A stretch of DNA of 64,000 bases from Wenjunlia tyrosinilytica (GCF_014646055.1 NZ_BMMS01000003.1:1-64000); one strand, 5' to 3'. Positions 1 to 9,860 are shown, counted from the stretch's first letter. Notes: generated by a model from the letters alone, not told the origin. Numbers and translations are program-made.

Positions 1-1
1 G

Positions 2-1504
2 CTCGGACCCGCGGGCGATCCCGTGGAGCTGCCCTCGGTGGTCGCCGGGAAGCGTTTTGCCCTGGTGGGCGACGGCGAAGGAGTCGCCGGGGCGGTCAGG
101 GACCGGCTCGCGGCGCTCGGGGCCACCTCGGTGGCCCTGGGCGCGGGCCATCCGCTCGTCGAGGAGGACACGCCGGTCGACGGTGTGCTGTACCTCGAGC
201 CCCTGGCCCCGTCGGAGTTCGCGCTCCTGCCCGATGCCTTCCCGGTGCTGCGGGGCGCTCTGCTGCACCGCCCCCGGTGGCTGATCGCCGCCCGCCCGGT
301 GGAAGGTGAGGCATCTGCCGGGAATGCAGCGCCGGGCGCTGCCGGCGGCCAGGTCCTCGGTGACGCCGCGGCGACCCGCGCGGCCGGACTCAACGGCCTC
401 TTCCGCACCGTGGCCAGGGAGTACCCGGACACCGTTGCCCGGGTCGTGGAGATCGAGGGCGGCGGCCGCCTGCCGCCGGGGGAAGTCGCCGATCTGCTCC
501 TGAGCGAACTGCTCGCGGACGGCTCCCACCCCGTCGTACGGCTCGGCGCCCGCGGGCGGTACGGCCTGGAGCTGACCGAGAGCGTCCTTGGTCCGCTCGG
601 CGCCAAGGACGGCGATTCCTTGGGCGCGGCGGGGGCCGAGGCCCCCGCCGGGCTCGACCGGGAGTCCGTCGTCCTGCTCGTCGGCGGCGGCCGGGGCATC
701 ACCGCGAGCTTCGCCCGCGTCCTCGCGCGGACCACCGGCTGCCGGATCGAACTGGCCGGCAGGACCCCCGCGCCCTGCGGCCCGCAGGACCCGGCCACAT
801 GGGCCGCCGGGGATCGGGCGGACTTGCGTGCGGTACTCGCCAGGGACGCACGGGGCCGGTCGCCCGCCGAGATCGACCAGGCCGCCGGGAGGATCCTGGC
901 GCAGCGCGAGATCAGGGCCACGCTCGAGGAGTTGGAGGGCTTCGGCAGCGCCGTGCGGTACCGCTGCGCCGACTTCCGCGACGCCGGCACGGTGTTCCGG
1001 ACCGTGAAGGAGATCTACGCCGAGCACGGCCGACTGGACGGAGTCGTCTTCGCCGCGGGAGTGCTCGAGGACCGGCTGATCGCGGACAAGAGCCCCGAGT
1101 CGTTCCGGCGGGTCTTCGGCACCAAGGCGGGCGGCGCGAGAGAGCTTCTGGACGCACTGACCGAACTGCCCGAACCCCCCGGCTGGGTCGTCCTCTTCGG
1201 CAGCATCTCGGGTGTCCTCGGCAATCGCGGCCAGGCGGACTACGCCGCGGCCAATGACGCTTTGGAGTGCCTGGGCGGCCAGTGGGCGGCTCGCACCGGT
1301 CGCCGGGCGCTGACGGTCCACTGGGGACCCTGGGCTCCGGACGGGGCCCACTCCGGCATGGTCACCCCGGAGCTGGCGCGCGAGTACGCCAGGCGGGGCA
1401 TCGGGCTCATCGATCCCCAGGAGGGTTCACTGGCCCTGCTGCGCGAGCTCGCCCAGGGCGACGCGTCGGTCGATTCCGTCGTCTACACCGCGTCGGGCCG
1501 GTGA
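2..1504 (+). CDS. Type I PKS, C-terminal part with ketoreductase domain (5' end outside window)
   Basis: The frame is open from the window edge, so this is the C-terminal ~500 residues of a larger protein. About 220 residues in comes a Rossmann-type glycine motif (VGGGRGIT), and later FGSISGVLGNRGQADYAAAN with the Ser and Tyr expected of a ketoreductase. The segment before it looks like the structural half of a KR didomain. The long insert between the glycine motif and the catalytic region resembles KR domains of PUFA synthases (PfaA) and related iterative PKSs more than modular PKS KRs. The next gene starts 1 nt after the stop, so the two are translationally coupled. The role inferred is reduction of the beta-keto intermediate on the ACP. 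The domains upstream (probably KS, AT, ACPs) cannot be seen. Confidence 0.85.
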   Translation, partial: LGPAGDPVELPSVVAGKRFALVGDGEGVAGAVRDRLAALGATSVALGAGHPLVEEDTPVDGVLYLEPLAPSEFALLPDAFPVLRGALLHRPRWLIAARPVEGEASAGNAAPGAAGGQVLGDAAATRAAGLNGLFRTVAREYPDTVARVVEIEGGGRLPPGEVADLLLSELLADGSHPVVRLGARGRYGLELTESVLGPLGAKDGDSLGAAGAEAPAGLDRESVVLLVGGGRGITASFARVLARTTGCRIELAGRTPAPCGPQDPATWAAGDRADLRAVLARDARGRSPAEIDQAAGRILAQREIRATLEELEGFGSAVRYRCADFRDAGTVFRTVKEIYAEHGRLDGVVFAAGVLEDRLIADKSPESFRRVFGTKAGGARELLDALTELPEPPGWVVLFGSISGVLGNRGQADYAAANDALECLGGQWAARTGRRALTVHWGPWAPDGAHSGMVTPELAREYARRGIGLIDPQEGSLALLRELAQGDASVDSVVYTASGR

Positions 1505-1505
1505 C

Positions 1506-4500
1506 ATGACGCCCCGTCATTCTGCGCCGGCGCATTCTGCGCCGGTGGCCATCGTCGGGATGGCCGTCCTGCTGCCCGGCGCCCCCGGCTTGGCGGCCTA
1601 CTGGCGCAACCTGCTCGACGGTACGGACGCCATCACCGAGGCGCCCGAAGGGCGGTGGGACACGGACTTCTACCGACCGGGGGCCACGGCGGGAACGGCC
1701 GCGCCCGACCGGGTGTACTGCAGACGCGGCGGCTTCGTGGACGAGTTCGCGGAGGTCGACGTCACCCGGTTCGGGATCACGCCCAACTCCGTTGCGGGGA
1801 CCGAGCCCGACCAGCTCATCGCCCTGCATGTCGCCGCCGAGGCGGTCGCCGACGCGGGTGGCCGGGACCGGCTGCCGCAACGGCACCGGATCGGTGTGGT
1901 GCTGGGCCGCGGCGGCTATCTCACCCCCGGCCTCGTCCGCCTCGACCAGCGGTTGCGCACCGCCCACCAGCTCACCCGCACCCTCGGGGAGTTGCTGCCC
2001 GACCTCCGGGCCGACCAACTCGACCGCGTCCGTGCGGCGTTCACCGAGCGGCTGGGCCCCGACCAGCCCGAGGCCGCCATCGGGCTGGTGCCGAACCTCG
2101 CCGCCTCCCGCATCGCCAACCGGCTCGACCTTCGCGGCCCCGCCTACACGGTGGACGCGGCCTGTGCCTCGTCTCTCGTCGCCGTCGACCAGGCAGTGGG
2201 CGAACTGGCCTCCGGCCGCTGCGACATGATGCTCGCAGGCGGTGTCCACCACTGCCACGACATCACGTTGTGGAGTGTGTTCTCCCAGCTCGGGGCGTTG
2301 TCGCCGAGCCAGCGGATCCGGCCGCTCGACCGGCAGGCCGACGGCATCCTCATCGGTGAGGGCACCGGCGTCGTCGTGCTCAAGCGGCTCGACGACGCCC
2401 AGCGGGACGGCGACCGCGTCTACGCCGTCATCCGCGGTACCGGGGTGGCGAGCGACGGACGCGCCGCGGGCCTGGCCGCCCCGGACCCCGGGGGCCAGGC
2501 ACTCGCCGTCCGGCAGGCATGGCACAGAGCGGGGCTCGACCCGGCGCAGGCAGGCTCGATCGGGCTGCTGGAGGCCCACGGGACGGCCACCCCGGCCGGG
2601 GACGCGGCCGAACTGGCCACGCTGGCCGAGGTGTTCGGCGCCGGGGGCGGTGACGACCGGCCGGTGATCGGCTCGGTGAAGTCGATGATCGGTCACACCA
2701 TGCCCGCGGCCGGTGTGGCGGGGCTGGTCAAGGCGGCGCTGGCGGTTCACCACGGTGTGCTGCTGCCGACCCTGCACTGCGACGATCCCCACCCGGCGCT
2801 GGCGGCCACCCGGTTTCGCCCGCTGGGGAGCGCGGAGCCGTGGGAGACCACTCCCGGGCAGCCGGTCCGGCGGGCCGCGGTCAATGCCTTCGGCTTCGGT
2901 GGCATCAACGCCCATGTCGTGCTGGAGCAGGCTCCGCGGTCCCGCGACCGGCGCCGTGCGGCACCGGTGCCCGGCCGGGCAGCCGCCGTGGCCGAGCCGG
3001 AGCGGGTGCTCACTTTGGCCGCCGACACCCCGGACCGGCTCGCCGCGCTCTTGGAGCGGGAGGACTCGGCCGTGACGGCCGCCGGCCTCGACGGTGGTGG
3101 GCCGCCGCTCGTGGGCCGCGCCCGGCTCGGCATCGTCGCCCCGAACGCCAAGCGGCTGGCGCTGGCACGGCGGGCGGTGGCGGGCGGGCGCGCATGGCGG
3201 GGGCGTGGCGATGTGTGGTTCTCACCGAGCCCTCTGCTGGAGGAAACCGAGGGGGCGCCGGTCCCGGCGGGTCGGCTGGCCTTTGTCTTCCCCGGTCTCG
3301 AGGGTGACTTCGCGCCGCGAGTGGACGACGTCGCGGGGCATTTCGGGCTTCCCCTTCCCGGACCCGCCCTTCCCGGACCCGCCCTCCACGGCCACGGCGT
3401 ACCGGCCGGTGCGCGCGACGTCGGGCGGCACGGGGCAGGAGTGATCGGCGTGGGCCGCCTGTTGGACGCGGCGCTGCGCCGCATCGGCATCGTTCCCGAC
3501 GCCGTGGCCGGTCACAGCGTGGGTGAGTGGACCGCCATGGCGGCGGGCGGAATGTACTCGGGTGAGGCCGTCGACGCCTTCCTGGAGTCGTTCGACCCGG
3601 ACTCGTTGACCGTCCCCGGACTCGCCTTCGCGGCACTCGGGACCTCGGCCGAGCGGGCCGTCGCCGAGATCAAGGAGTGGGGCGACGACCGGATCGTCCT
3701 GTCCCACGACAACGCGCCCCATCAGTCGATGGTGTGCGGACCCACCGAACCGGTCGGGGAGTTCGTGCGCTCCGTCCGTGCCCGCGGAGTGCTCTGCCGG
3801 GTCCTTCCGTTCCAGTCCGGATTCCACACCCCGATGCTGGCTCCCTACCTCGCGCCGATCAGACGGGCGGCGGAGTCCTTCTCCCTGCATCCGCCGGACG
3901 TTCCGGTCTGGTCGGCGACCACGGCGTCCCCGTTCCCGTCCGCAGAGGCCGAGACCAGGGCGCTGTTCGTCCGCCACCTGCTGGAGCCCGTCCGCTTCCG
4001 GGCACTGATCGAGGCCATGTACGCCTGCGGGTTCCGCGCGTTCGTCCAGGTCGGCGGTGGCCGGCTCGGCTCGCTCATCGGTGACACCCTGGGCGGGCGC
4101 GAGCATCTGGTCGTCGCCGCCAACTCGCCGCGCCGGGACGGGCTCGCCCAGTTGCGGCGGGTGGCGACCGCGCTGTGGGTCGAGGGCGTCCGGGTCCGCG
4201 CCGACTCACTCGCTCCGGTCGGCGTCACCGAGTCCTCGGGGCCACGTACGGCTCCCCCGTCCCGGACCGCGGTCCGGCCCCCCTCCCGGACCGCGGTCCG
4301 GCTCCGACTCGGCAGTGGACTCGTGTCGTTGGACGAGCGGAGCCTCGCCGGACTGCGCGGCTCGCTGAGGGGAGCCGGCAACGCCTTGCCCTACGGTGCC
4401 CCGGCGGCGCTCCGCTCGGTCGGCGGGCACCTCCCGGCGGCCGCCGAACTGGACGCCCTGCTGCGGGAGACGGCGGACGCCGCCGCCGCGGTGGTGGCGG

Positions 4501-6302
4501 CGGCCGGACCGGCGGGGGGCCTTGCGGCGGCCGCGCCCGCCGCACCGACGAGGACATCCGCATCGGCGACGGCACACCGACCCGTCCCGCCCCCCGGTCC
4601 GCCCCCGCCGGGCGGCGACGTCGCGAGCCCGCCCCCGGCCACCTCCTGGCGCACCACCGTGCGGGTCTGCGCCGAGGAGATGCCCTACCTGCTCGACCAC
4701 TGTTTCTTCCCCCAGCGGCCGGGCTGGCCGGATCCGGCGGACCGCTGGCCGGTCGTCCCCGCCACCACGATCGTCCAGCACCTCATGGACGCGGCCGAGC
4801 GCGCCGCTCCCGGTGAGCGTGCGATCGCCGTGCACACGGCCAGATTCGACCAGTGGGTGACCGCCGCACCGCCGCTCACGGTGCCCGTGACGGCTGAACG
4901 GCAGGGCGCGGGACGAACAGCGGTCTCGTTCGGCGGCAAGGCCAGGGCCGTGGTCGAGCTGGCGCCCCGCTGTCCCGGTGACCGGCCGCTGCCCTGGCGG
5001 CCCGACCCGTCGGGTGAGCGGGTACCGCAGATCACCGCCGCCGAACTGTACAGCGAGCGCTGGATGTTCCATGGACCGGCGTTCCAGGGCCTCACCGAAC
5101 TCACCGCCCTCTCCGACACCCATGTGCGCGGCACGATCACCACCCCGGCCGCACCGGGAGCACTGCTGGACAACGTGGGCCAGCTCCTCGGCTACTGGCT
5201 CATGGCCACCCACACCCGGCGGACCGTCGTCTTCCCCGTCCAGATGGGGCGGATCCGGTTCTTCGGACCTCACCCCGCCCCCGGTACCGAAGTGGTGTGC
5301 CTGATCAGGATCGTCTCGCTCACGGATGCCGCCGTCGAGGCGGAGGCTCAGCTGGTCATCGGCGGCCAGGTGTGGGCCGACATCACCGGCTGGCAGGACC
5401 GCCGCTTCGACAACGACCCGCAGACCAGGCCGGTGGAGCGGTTCCCGGAGCGCAACACCCTCTCGCGGCTGCGTCCCGGCGGCTGGTGCCTGGTGCACGA
5501 GCGGTGGCCCGACCTGGCCTCCAGGGACCTGATCATGCGCAACTACCTCGGCGGCGCCGAGCGGGCCGAGTACGAACGGCGTCCCCCACGTGGTCGCAGG
5601 CAGTGGCTGCTCGGCCGGATCGCGGTCAAGGACGCGGTGCGCCGCCATCTGTGGGAGCGCGGGGAGGGACCGGTCTTCCCGGCGGAGATCCAGGTACGCA
5701 ATGACGCCCGGGGGAAGCCCTACGCGGTCGGGCTCCACGGGCGCGAGCTGCCCGAGCTGGACATCTCACTCGCCCATCGCGCAGAGACCGGTGTGGCCAT
5801 GGTGCGCACCGGACGAGGAGCCACCGGGGCGCCGGGCGCCGCTGCGGGGATCGACATCGAAGAGGTCACCGAGCGCACCGAGCAGACCCTGGCCACCTGT
5901 CTGGGCGCTGAGGAGCGTTCATTCCTGGACGCCTTGTGCACCGCCACCGGTGAGCCGCTCGCGGTGTGGTTCACGCGGTTCTGGGCGGCCAAGGAGGCGG
6001 TCGCCAAGGCGGGGGGCTCCGGCTTCCGGGGGCGGCCCCGTGACTTCGCGGTGGTCGACGCGGGTCCGGGTCGGCTCGTCCTCGAGGCCCCTGCCGGTGA
6101 AGGGGCGGCCGGTGAAGGGGCGGCCGGTGAAGGGGCGCGCCGCCGTCACCGCGTGCGCTGGGAGCACGTCGTCAATCCCCCGGCGCTGCCGAGCAGGCAG
6201 TACGTCGTCGCCTGGACAACGGGTCCGGCCGACAAGGCCCCGGCCGACGAGCTCCCGGCCCACGAGACCCCTGCCCACGAGCTCCCGGCCCACAAGGACT
6301 AA
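1506..6302 (+). CDS. Iterative type I PKS: KS-AT-DH-4'-phosphopantetheinyl transferase
   Basis: This is a 1,598-residue protein. The ketosynthase (about 10-480) has active Cys220 in DAACASS, EAHGTATPAGD and a GHTMPAAG histidine. The acyltransferase (about 590-900) has GHSVGEW near 670. A Pro/Ala-rich linker holds a duplicated segment. Next comes a double-hotdog dehydratase-like region (about 1,050-1,330, with HGPAFQG). The C-terminal Sfp-type phosphopantetheinyl transferase (about 1,400-1,560) has GIDIEEV and FWAAKEA. KS plus DH plus a built-in PPTase is typical of PUFA/hglE-like and enediyne-like iterative synthases, not modular PKSs. No ACP or KR is present; the ACP is the next gene and a KR is in the preceding one. 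The C-terminus has three AGEGA repeats (nt 6093-6137) and a PAHE/PADE-rich tail. The likely product is a polyene or hydroxylated fatty chain. Confidence 0.9.
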   Translation: MTPRHSAPAHSAPVAIVGMAVLLPGAPGLAAYWRNLLDGTDAITEAPEGRWDTDFYRPGATAGTAAPDRVYCRRGGFVDEFAEVDVTRFGITPNSVAGTEPDQLIALHVAAEAVADAGGRDRLPQRHRIGVVLGRGGYLTPGLVRLDQRLRTAHQLTRTLGELLPDLRADQLDRVRAAFTERLGPDQPEAAIGLVPNLAASRIANRLDLRGPAYTVDAACASSLVAVDQAVGELASGRCDMMLAGGVHHCHDITLWSVFSQLGALSPSQRIRPLDRQADGILIGEGTGVVVLKRLDDAQRDGDRVYAVIRGTGVASDGRAAGLAAPDPGGQALAVRQAWHRAGLDPAQAGSIGLLEAHGTATPAGDAAELATLAEVFGAGGGDDRPVIGSVKSMIGHTMPAAGVAGLVKAALAVHHGVLLPTLHCDDPHPALAATRFRPLGSAEPWETTPGQPVRRAAVNAFGFGGINAHVVLEQAPRSRDRRRAAPVPGRAAAVAEPERVLTLAADTPDRLAALLEREDSAVTAAGLDGGGPPLVGRARLGIVAPNAKRLALARRAVAGGRAWRGRGDVWFSPSPLLEETEGAPVPAGRLAFVFPGLEGDFAPRVDDVAGHFGLPLPGPALPGPALHGHGVPAGARDVGRHGAGVIGVGRLLDAALRRIGIVPDAVAGHSVGEWTAMAAGGMYSGEAVDAFLESFDPDSLTVPGLAFAALGTSAERAVAEIKEWGDDRIVLSHDNAPHQSMVCGPTEPVGEFVRSVRARGVLCRVLPFQSGFHTPMLAPYLAPIRRAAESFSLHPPDVPVWSATTASPFPSAEAETRALFVRHLLEPVRFRALIEAMYACGFRAFVQVGGGRLGSLIGDTLGGREHLVVAANSPRRDGLAQLRRVATALWVEGVRVRADSLAPVGVTESSGPRTAPPSRTAVRPPSRTAVRLRLGSGLVSLDERSLAGLRGSLRGAGNALPYGAPAALRSVGGHLPAAAELDALLRETADAAAAVVAAAGPAGGLAAAAPAAPTRTSASATAHRPVPPPGPPPPGGDVASPPPATSWRTTVRVCAEEMPYLLDHCFFPQRPGWPDPADRWPVVPATTIVQHLMDAAERAAPGERAIAVHTARFDQWVTAAPPLTVPVTAERQGAGRTAVSFGGKARAVVELAPRCPGDRPLPWRPDPSGERVPQITAAELYSERWMFHGPAFQGLTELTALSDTHVRGTITTPAAPGALLDNVGQLLGYWLMATHTRRTVVFPVQMGRIRFFGPHPAPGTEVVCLIRIVSLTDAAVEAEAQLVIGGQVWADITGWQDRRFDNDPQTRPVERFPERNTLSRLRPGGWCLVHERWPDLASRDLIMRNYLGGAERAEYERRPPRGRRQWLLGRIAVKDAVRRHLWERGEGPVFPAEIQVRNDARGKPYAVGLHGRELPELDISLAHRAETGVAMVRTGRGATGAPGAAAGIDIEEVTERTEQTLATCLGAEERSFLDALCTATGEPLAVWFTRFWAAKEAVAKAGGSGFRGRPRDFAVVDAGPGRLVLEAPAGEGAAGEGAAGEGARRRHRVRWEHVVNPPALPSRQYVVAWTTGPADKAPADELPAHETPAHELPAHKD

Positions 6303-6314
6303 GGAGAAGGCCAA

Positions 6315-6650
6315 GTGAGCACCAGCGAGCAGACCGGGACGATCCATGCCGACGACGGAGCGGTACTCGCCGATGTCGCAGGCATGCTCAGGGTGATCCT
6401 CGACGAATACGGCCCGGACGACACCGAGATCGGCATGGACACCACGTTCACCGGCGACCTGGAGCTCGAGAGCATCGACCTGGTCACCCTGGCGGGCGAG
6501 TTGCAGGCCCGGTACGGGGACCGGGTCAACTTCGCCGAGTTCGTCGCCGACATGGACCTCGAGGAGATCATCGCACTCACCGTGGGCCGACTCGTCACCC
6601 ATGTGGTCATGTGCCTCAACTCCCCCGAGAACTCCCCCGAGGCGGGCTGA
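6315..6650 (+). CDS. Acyl carrier protein
   Basis: This discrete 111-residue carrier protein has the phosphopantetheine serine in LELESIDLVTL (about residue 56). The GTG start is 5 nt after a strong AAGGAGAAGG Shine-Dalgarno. It lies 12 nt downstream of the PKS that carries its own phosphopantetheinyl transferase, so that domain is the obvious activator. A separate ACP explains why the KS-AT-DH-PPTase protein lacks one. It could be the chain-building carrier or an off-loading carrier; the sequence does not decide which. Confidence 0.88.
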   Translation: MSTSEQTGTIHADDGAVLADVAGMLRVILDEYGPDDTEIGMDTTFTGDLELESIDLVTLAGELQARYGDRVNFAEFVADMDLEEIIALTVGRLVTHVVMCLNSPENSPEAG

Positions 6651-6652
6651 CC

Positions 6653-7474
6653 ATGGCGATGGTCCACACCGGCGACGTCGGGCTGCATGTGCAGCGGCTG
6701 CCGCCCACGGGCGGGCGGCCGGCCATCGCGACCGCGGTGCTCCTGCACGGCCTCCTCACCGACAGCCTGGCGAGCTACTACTTCACCCTCGCTCCGGCGT
6801 TCGCGGCGGCGGGAGTCGACGTGGTCATGTACGACCATCGAGGCCATGGCCGCAGCGAGCGGCCCGCCACCGGCTACGGCCTCGACACCTTCGTCACCGA
6901 CCTCGAAGCGCTGCTGGACCGGCTGGAGTTGGCGGGACCGGTGCATCTGGTCGGCAACTCCTTCGGTGGCACGGTGGCCTTCGGCTACGCCGTCCGCAGA
7001 CCGCAGCGGGTGGCCGGCCTCGCGGTCATCGAGTCGGAGCCCGCCACCGTCGGCTGGGCGCACAAGCTGAGGGGCCTGCTGGGGCGGGTCGAGGCCGAGT
7101 TGTCCGAGAACGAGACCGAGGTCCTCGCCTGGATCGCCGCCAACCGGGGCCCGCACACCGCCCGGCTGTCCAGATCGGCGGCGCGGCTGGTGCGCGCGAC
7201 CACCATCACCCGGGAGATCCCCGCCAGCCGGGTGCTGAGCGAGGACCGCATCCGTTCGGTGCGCTGCCCGGTGCTGGCCGTCTACGGGGCCGAGTCCGAT
7301 CTCGCGGTCCAAGGGATGTGGCTGTCCTCGCTGCTGCCCGACTGCCGGGTCCGGCTGGTGCCCCGGTGCGAGCACTCGGTGCTGGTCGAGGCGCCGGGGG
7401 TCTGCCGAGAGCTCATCCTCCCCTGGATCGAGGAGCACCGCGCGGTGACCGGAGCGGGGGCCGAACTCCGGTGA
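6653..7474 (+). CDS. Alpha/beta hydrolase, probable thioesterase-like off-loading enzyme
   Basis: This 273-residue alpha/beta-hydrolase fold protein has the oxyanion region VLLHGLLTDS, DHRGHGRS, nucleophile Ser in GNSFGG, and a late histidine in CEHSVLVEAPG. The ATG at 6653 is chosen because it follows the ACP stop by 2 nt; the in-frame upstream extension would lie inside the ACP gene. No signal peptide or membrane segment is visible. In this operon it probably releases or edits the polyketide chain, but a catabolic ester or lactone hydrolase would look the same. Its stop overlaps the next GTG start. Confidence 0.8.
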   Translation: MAMVHTGDVGLHVQRLPPTGGRPAIATAVLLHGLLTDSLASYYFTLAPAFAAAGVDVVMYDHRGHGRSERPATGYGLDTFVTDLEALLDRLELAGPVHLVGNSFGGTVAFGYAVRRPQRVAGLAVIESEPATVGWAHKLRGLLGRVEAELSENETEVLAWIAANRGPHTARLSRSAARLVRATTITREIPASRVLSEDRIRSVRCPVLAVYGAESDLAVQGMWLSSLLPDCRVRLVPRCEHSVLVEAPGVCRELILPWIEEHRAVTGAGAELR

Positions 7475-8709
7475 GCCGATTCCTGTTTGTCGTGCCGCCG
7501 CTGGTCGGCCATGTCAACCCGGCCGTGGGCGTGGCCGCCGAACTCGCCCTTCGTGGGCACCGGGTGGCCTGGGCGGGAGAGCCCGAACTCATCGGGCGGC
7601 TCGCCGGGGCCGGGGCCCGGGTGTTCCCCTGCGCCGGCCGCCGGGCCGAGGCCGCCCCCGTGGTGCGGCCCGCCCACATCCGGGGCCCGGAGGCGTTGCG
7701 GTTCCTGTGGGAGCGGTTCCTGGTGCCCTTGGCCGAGGCCATGGCGCCGGGGGTCACGGCGGCCGTGGAGCGGTTCCGCCCCGATGTGGTGGTGTGCGAC
7801 CAGCAGGCCCTGGCCGGTGGGCTGGTCGCGGAGCGGCTCGGGGCGGTCTGGGCCACGTCCGCCACAACATCGGCGGAGTTCACCGGGGCACTGTCCGGGA
7901 TGCCGAAGGTCCAGGCGTGGCTCACCGCACTCCTGGACGGTCTGCGCCACCGCGTCGGCGACCCGGCGTCCACCGCCGACCCCCGCTTTTCGCCGCATCT
8001 GGTGATCGCGTTCACCACGCGGGAGTTGTGCGGCCCGGTCTCGGGCTCGCACGGGCGCTTTCTCGGTGTCGGCCCCTCGATCTCGGCGCGTCCCGACGGG
8101 CCGGACTTCCCCTGGGAATGGCTCGACCCGGCGCGAGCCACCGTCCTTGTCACCCTGGGTACCGCCAACACCGACACCGGGACCCGCTTCCTCGCCGAGT
8201 GCCGTGAGGCCGCGCGCAAGCGCTCGGACCGCCTGCAAGCGGTGATCGTCGACCCCGAGGGCTCCGCGGCCCACCACAACGGCAACGGCAACGGCAAGGA
8301 GAGCGAGAACGAGAACGCCGCAAGCGTGGAGCCGACACCGGACAAGGACATCCTGATCCGACCGGCTGTGCCACAACTCGCCCTGCTGCAACGGGCCGCC
8401 GCCGTGGTCTGCCACGCGGGCCACAACACCGTGTGCGAGGCGCTGTGGCATGGCGTCCCGCTCGTCGTGGCCCCGATCCGGGACGACCAGCCCGTCATCG
8501 CCGGGCAGGTCGTGGACGCGGGCGCGGGCATCCGGGTGCGCTTCGGCCGGGTCACCGCGGATCGGCTCGGTGCCGCGCTGGACTCCGTACTGGACGATCC
8601 GGGACCGCGCGCCGCGGCCGGCCGGATCGGCGGGTCCTTCCGGGCCGCGGGGGGCTCCCCCGCGGCGGCGGCCCATCTCGAGGAACTGGCCCTGGAGGCG
8701 CACCGATGA
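7471..8709 (+). CDS. MGT-type glycosyltransferase (GT1 family)
   Basis: This 412-residue protein has the GT-B layout of macrolide and UGT-like glycosyltransferases: N-terminal PPLVGHVNPAVGVAAEL, and a C-terminal donor-binding stretch CHAGHNTVCEALWHGVPLVVAPIRDDQP with the HxGxxT/E pattern for a nucleotide-sugar. The GTG start overlaps the hydrolase stop (GTGA), which sets the start. A low-complexity N/G/E-rich insert sits near residue 270. It probably adds a sugar to the polyketide or lipid made by the upstream PKS. The sugar donor cannot be predicted, and no deoxysugar genes are present in the window. Confidence 0.88.
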   Translation: MSRFLFVVPPLVGHVNPAVGVAAELALRGHRVAWAGEPELIGRLAGAGARVFPCAGRRAEAAPVVRPAHIRGPEALRFLWERFLVPLAEAMAPGVTAAVERFRPDVVVCDQQALAGGLVAERLGAVWATSATTSAEFTGALSGMPKVQAWLTALLDGLRHRVGDPASTADPRFSPHLVIAFTTRELCGPVSGSHGRFLGVGPSISARPDGPDFPWEWLDPARATVLVTLGTANTDTGTRFLAECREAARKRSDRLQAVIVDPEGSAAHHNGNGNGKESENENAASVEPTPDKDILIRPAVPQLALLQRAAAVVCHAGHNTVCEALWHGVPLVVAPIRDDQPVIAGQVVDAGAGIRVRFGRVTADRLGAALDSVLDDPGPRAAAGRIGGSFRAAGGSPAAAAHLEELALEAHR

Positions 8710-9791
8710 ACAGGAGCGAGCGGCGGGGCAGGCCCACCGAGGACACCCGCCGGGCCATCGCCGCCCGACGCGCCTCGTACCAGGAGGACTTGGCGCGGGG
8801 GGTGAGCCGGTTCTTCGAGCCGAGGCGCGAGAGCTGCCCGTGGTGCGGGTCGGGACGGTTGCGTCAACGCCTGCGGACCACCGACCTCCTCCAGCACAAG
8901 CCGGGCGACTTCGTACTCGACGAGTGCCGGGACTGCCGGCATGTCTTCCAGAACCCCCGGCTGAACGGCGAGGGCCTGGAGTTCTACTACCGGGACTTCT
9001 ACGACGGGCTGGGCGAGCAGCACCTCGGCTCGCTGTTCGCCGGGAGGGACAGGACCTACCGGGGACGTGCCGAGGCCCTGCTGCCGTTCACCCGGCACCC
9101 GAAGCGCTGGCTGGACGTGGGGACCGGTCATGGCCATTTCTGCGAGGCCGCGGCGCGGCTCTTGCCCGGCACGTCGTTCGACGGCCTCGACTCCAGCGCC
9201 GGAGTGGAACTGGCGAGGCAGGCGGGGCGGGTGGAACACGGATTCCGGGGCGGCTTCGTGGAGTTCGCGCGCGAGCCGGCCGAGCCGTACGACGTGGTGA
9301 GCATGTTCCACTACCTCGAGCACAGCACCGACCCCCGGGCCGAACTGGCCTCGGCGCACCGGCTGATCCGGCCCGGAGGGCACCTCGTCATCGAGGTCCC
9401 CGACCCGGGCAGCCGCTGCGCCCGCCTTCTCGGCCGGTGGTGGCTGCCCTGGCTCCAGCCCCAGCATCTGCACCTGATCCGGGTGGAGAACCTGCGCGAC
9501 CACCTCACCGCCCTGGGATTCACGGTCCTGGCCGAACAGCACTGCGAACCCCATGAACCGCTCGACCTGCTGGCCGCCGTATGGCTGTTCCTGGACGGCC
9601 TCGCCCCCCGTGAGGACGCTCCCTGGCTGCCGGCCCGCCCCACCGTCGTCCGCCGCGCCCTGCGCACAGCGGTCCTGCTCGCCGGCGTCCCCGCCCTGCT
9701 CCTGGCCACCCTCCTCGACCACCTGGCCAAACCCCTCGCCCCCCACCTGCGCCTGACCAACGCCTACCGCCTCGTCGCCCGGCGCACCTGA
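8706..9791 (+). CDS. SAM-dependent methyltransferase with N-terminal zinc-finger
   Basis: This 361-residue class I methyltransferase has an N-terminal CxxC...CxxC pair (CPWCGS, CRDCRHVFQNPR), followed by the SAM-binding WLDVGTGHGHF and the motif-IV-like FHYLEHSTDP. The C-terminal ~60 residues are hydrophobic (VLLAGVPALLLATLLDHL) and may be a membrane anchor. The ATG overlaps the glycosyltransferase stop (ATGA), so translation is coupled. Proteins of this architecture act on sugars or lipid-linked intermediates. In this operon a sugar or polyketide O-methylation is likely but unproven. It is the last gene before a strong terminator hairpin. Confidence 0.82.
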   Translation: MNRSERRGRPTEDTRRAIAARRASYQEDLARGVSRFFEPRRESCPWCGSGRLRQRLRTTDLLQHKPGDFVLDECRDCRHVFQNPRLNGEGLEFYYRDFYDGLGEQHLGSLFAGRDRTYRGRAEALLPFTRHPKRWLDVGTGHGHFCEAAARLLPGTSFDGLDSSAGVELARQAGRVEHGFRGGFVEFAREPAEPYDVVSMFHYLEHSTDPRAELASAHRLIRPGGHLVIEVPDPGSRCARLLGRWWLPWLQPQHLHLIRVENLRDHLTALGFTVLAEQHCEPHEPLDLLAAVWLFLDGLAPREDAPWLPARPTVVRRALRTAVLLAGVPALLLATLLDHLAKPLAPHLRLTNAYRLVARRT

Positions 9792-9860
9792 CCCGGTCCG
9801 GACGACGCGACCGAACCCGGCTGCGACGACGTGGGGCCGCCGACCGGCGGCACGGCCGGC

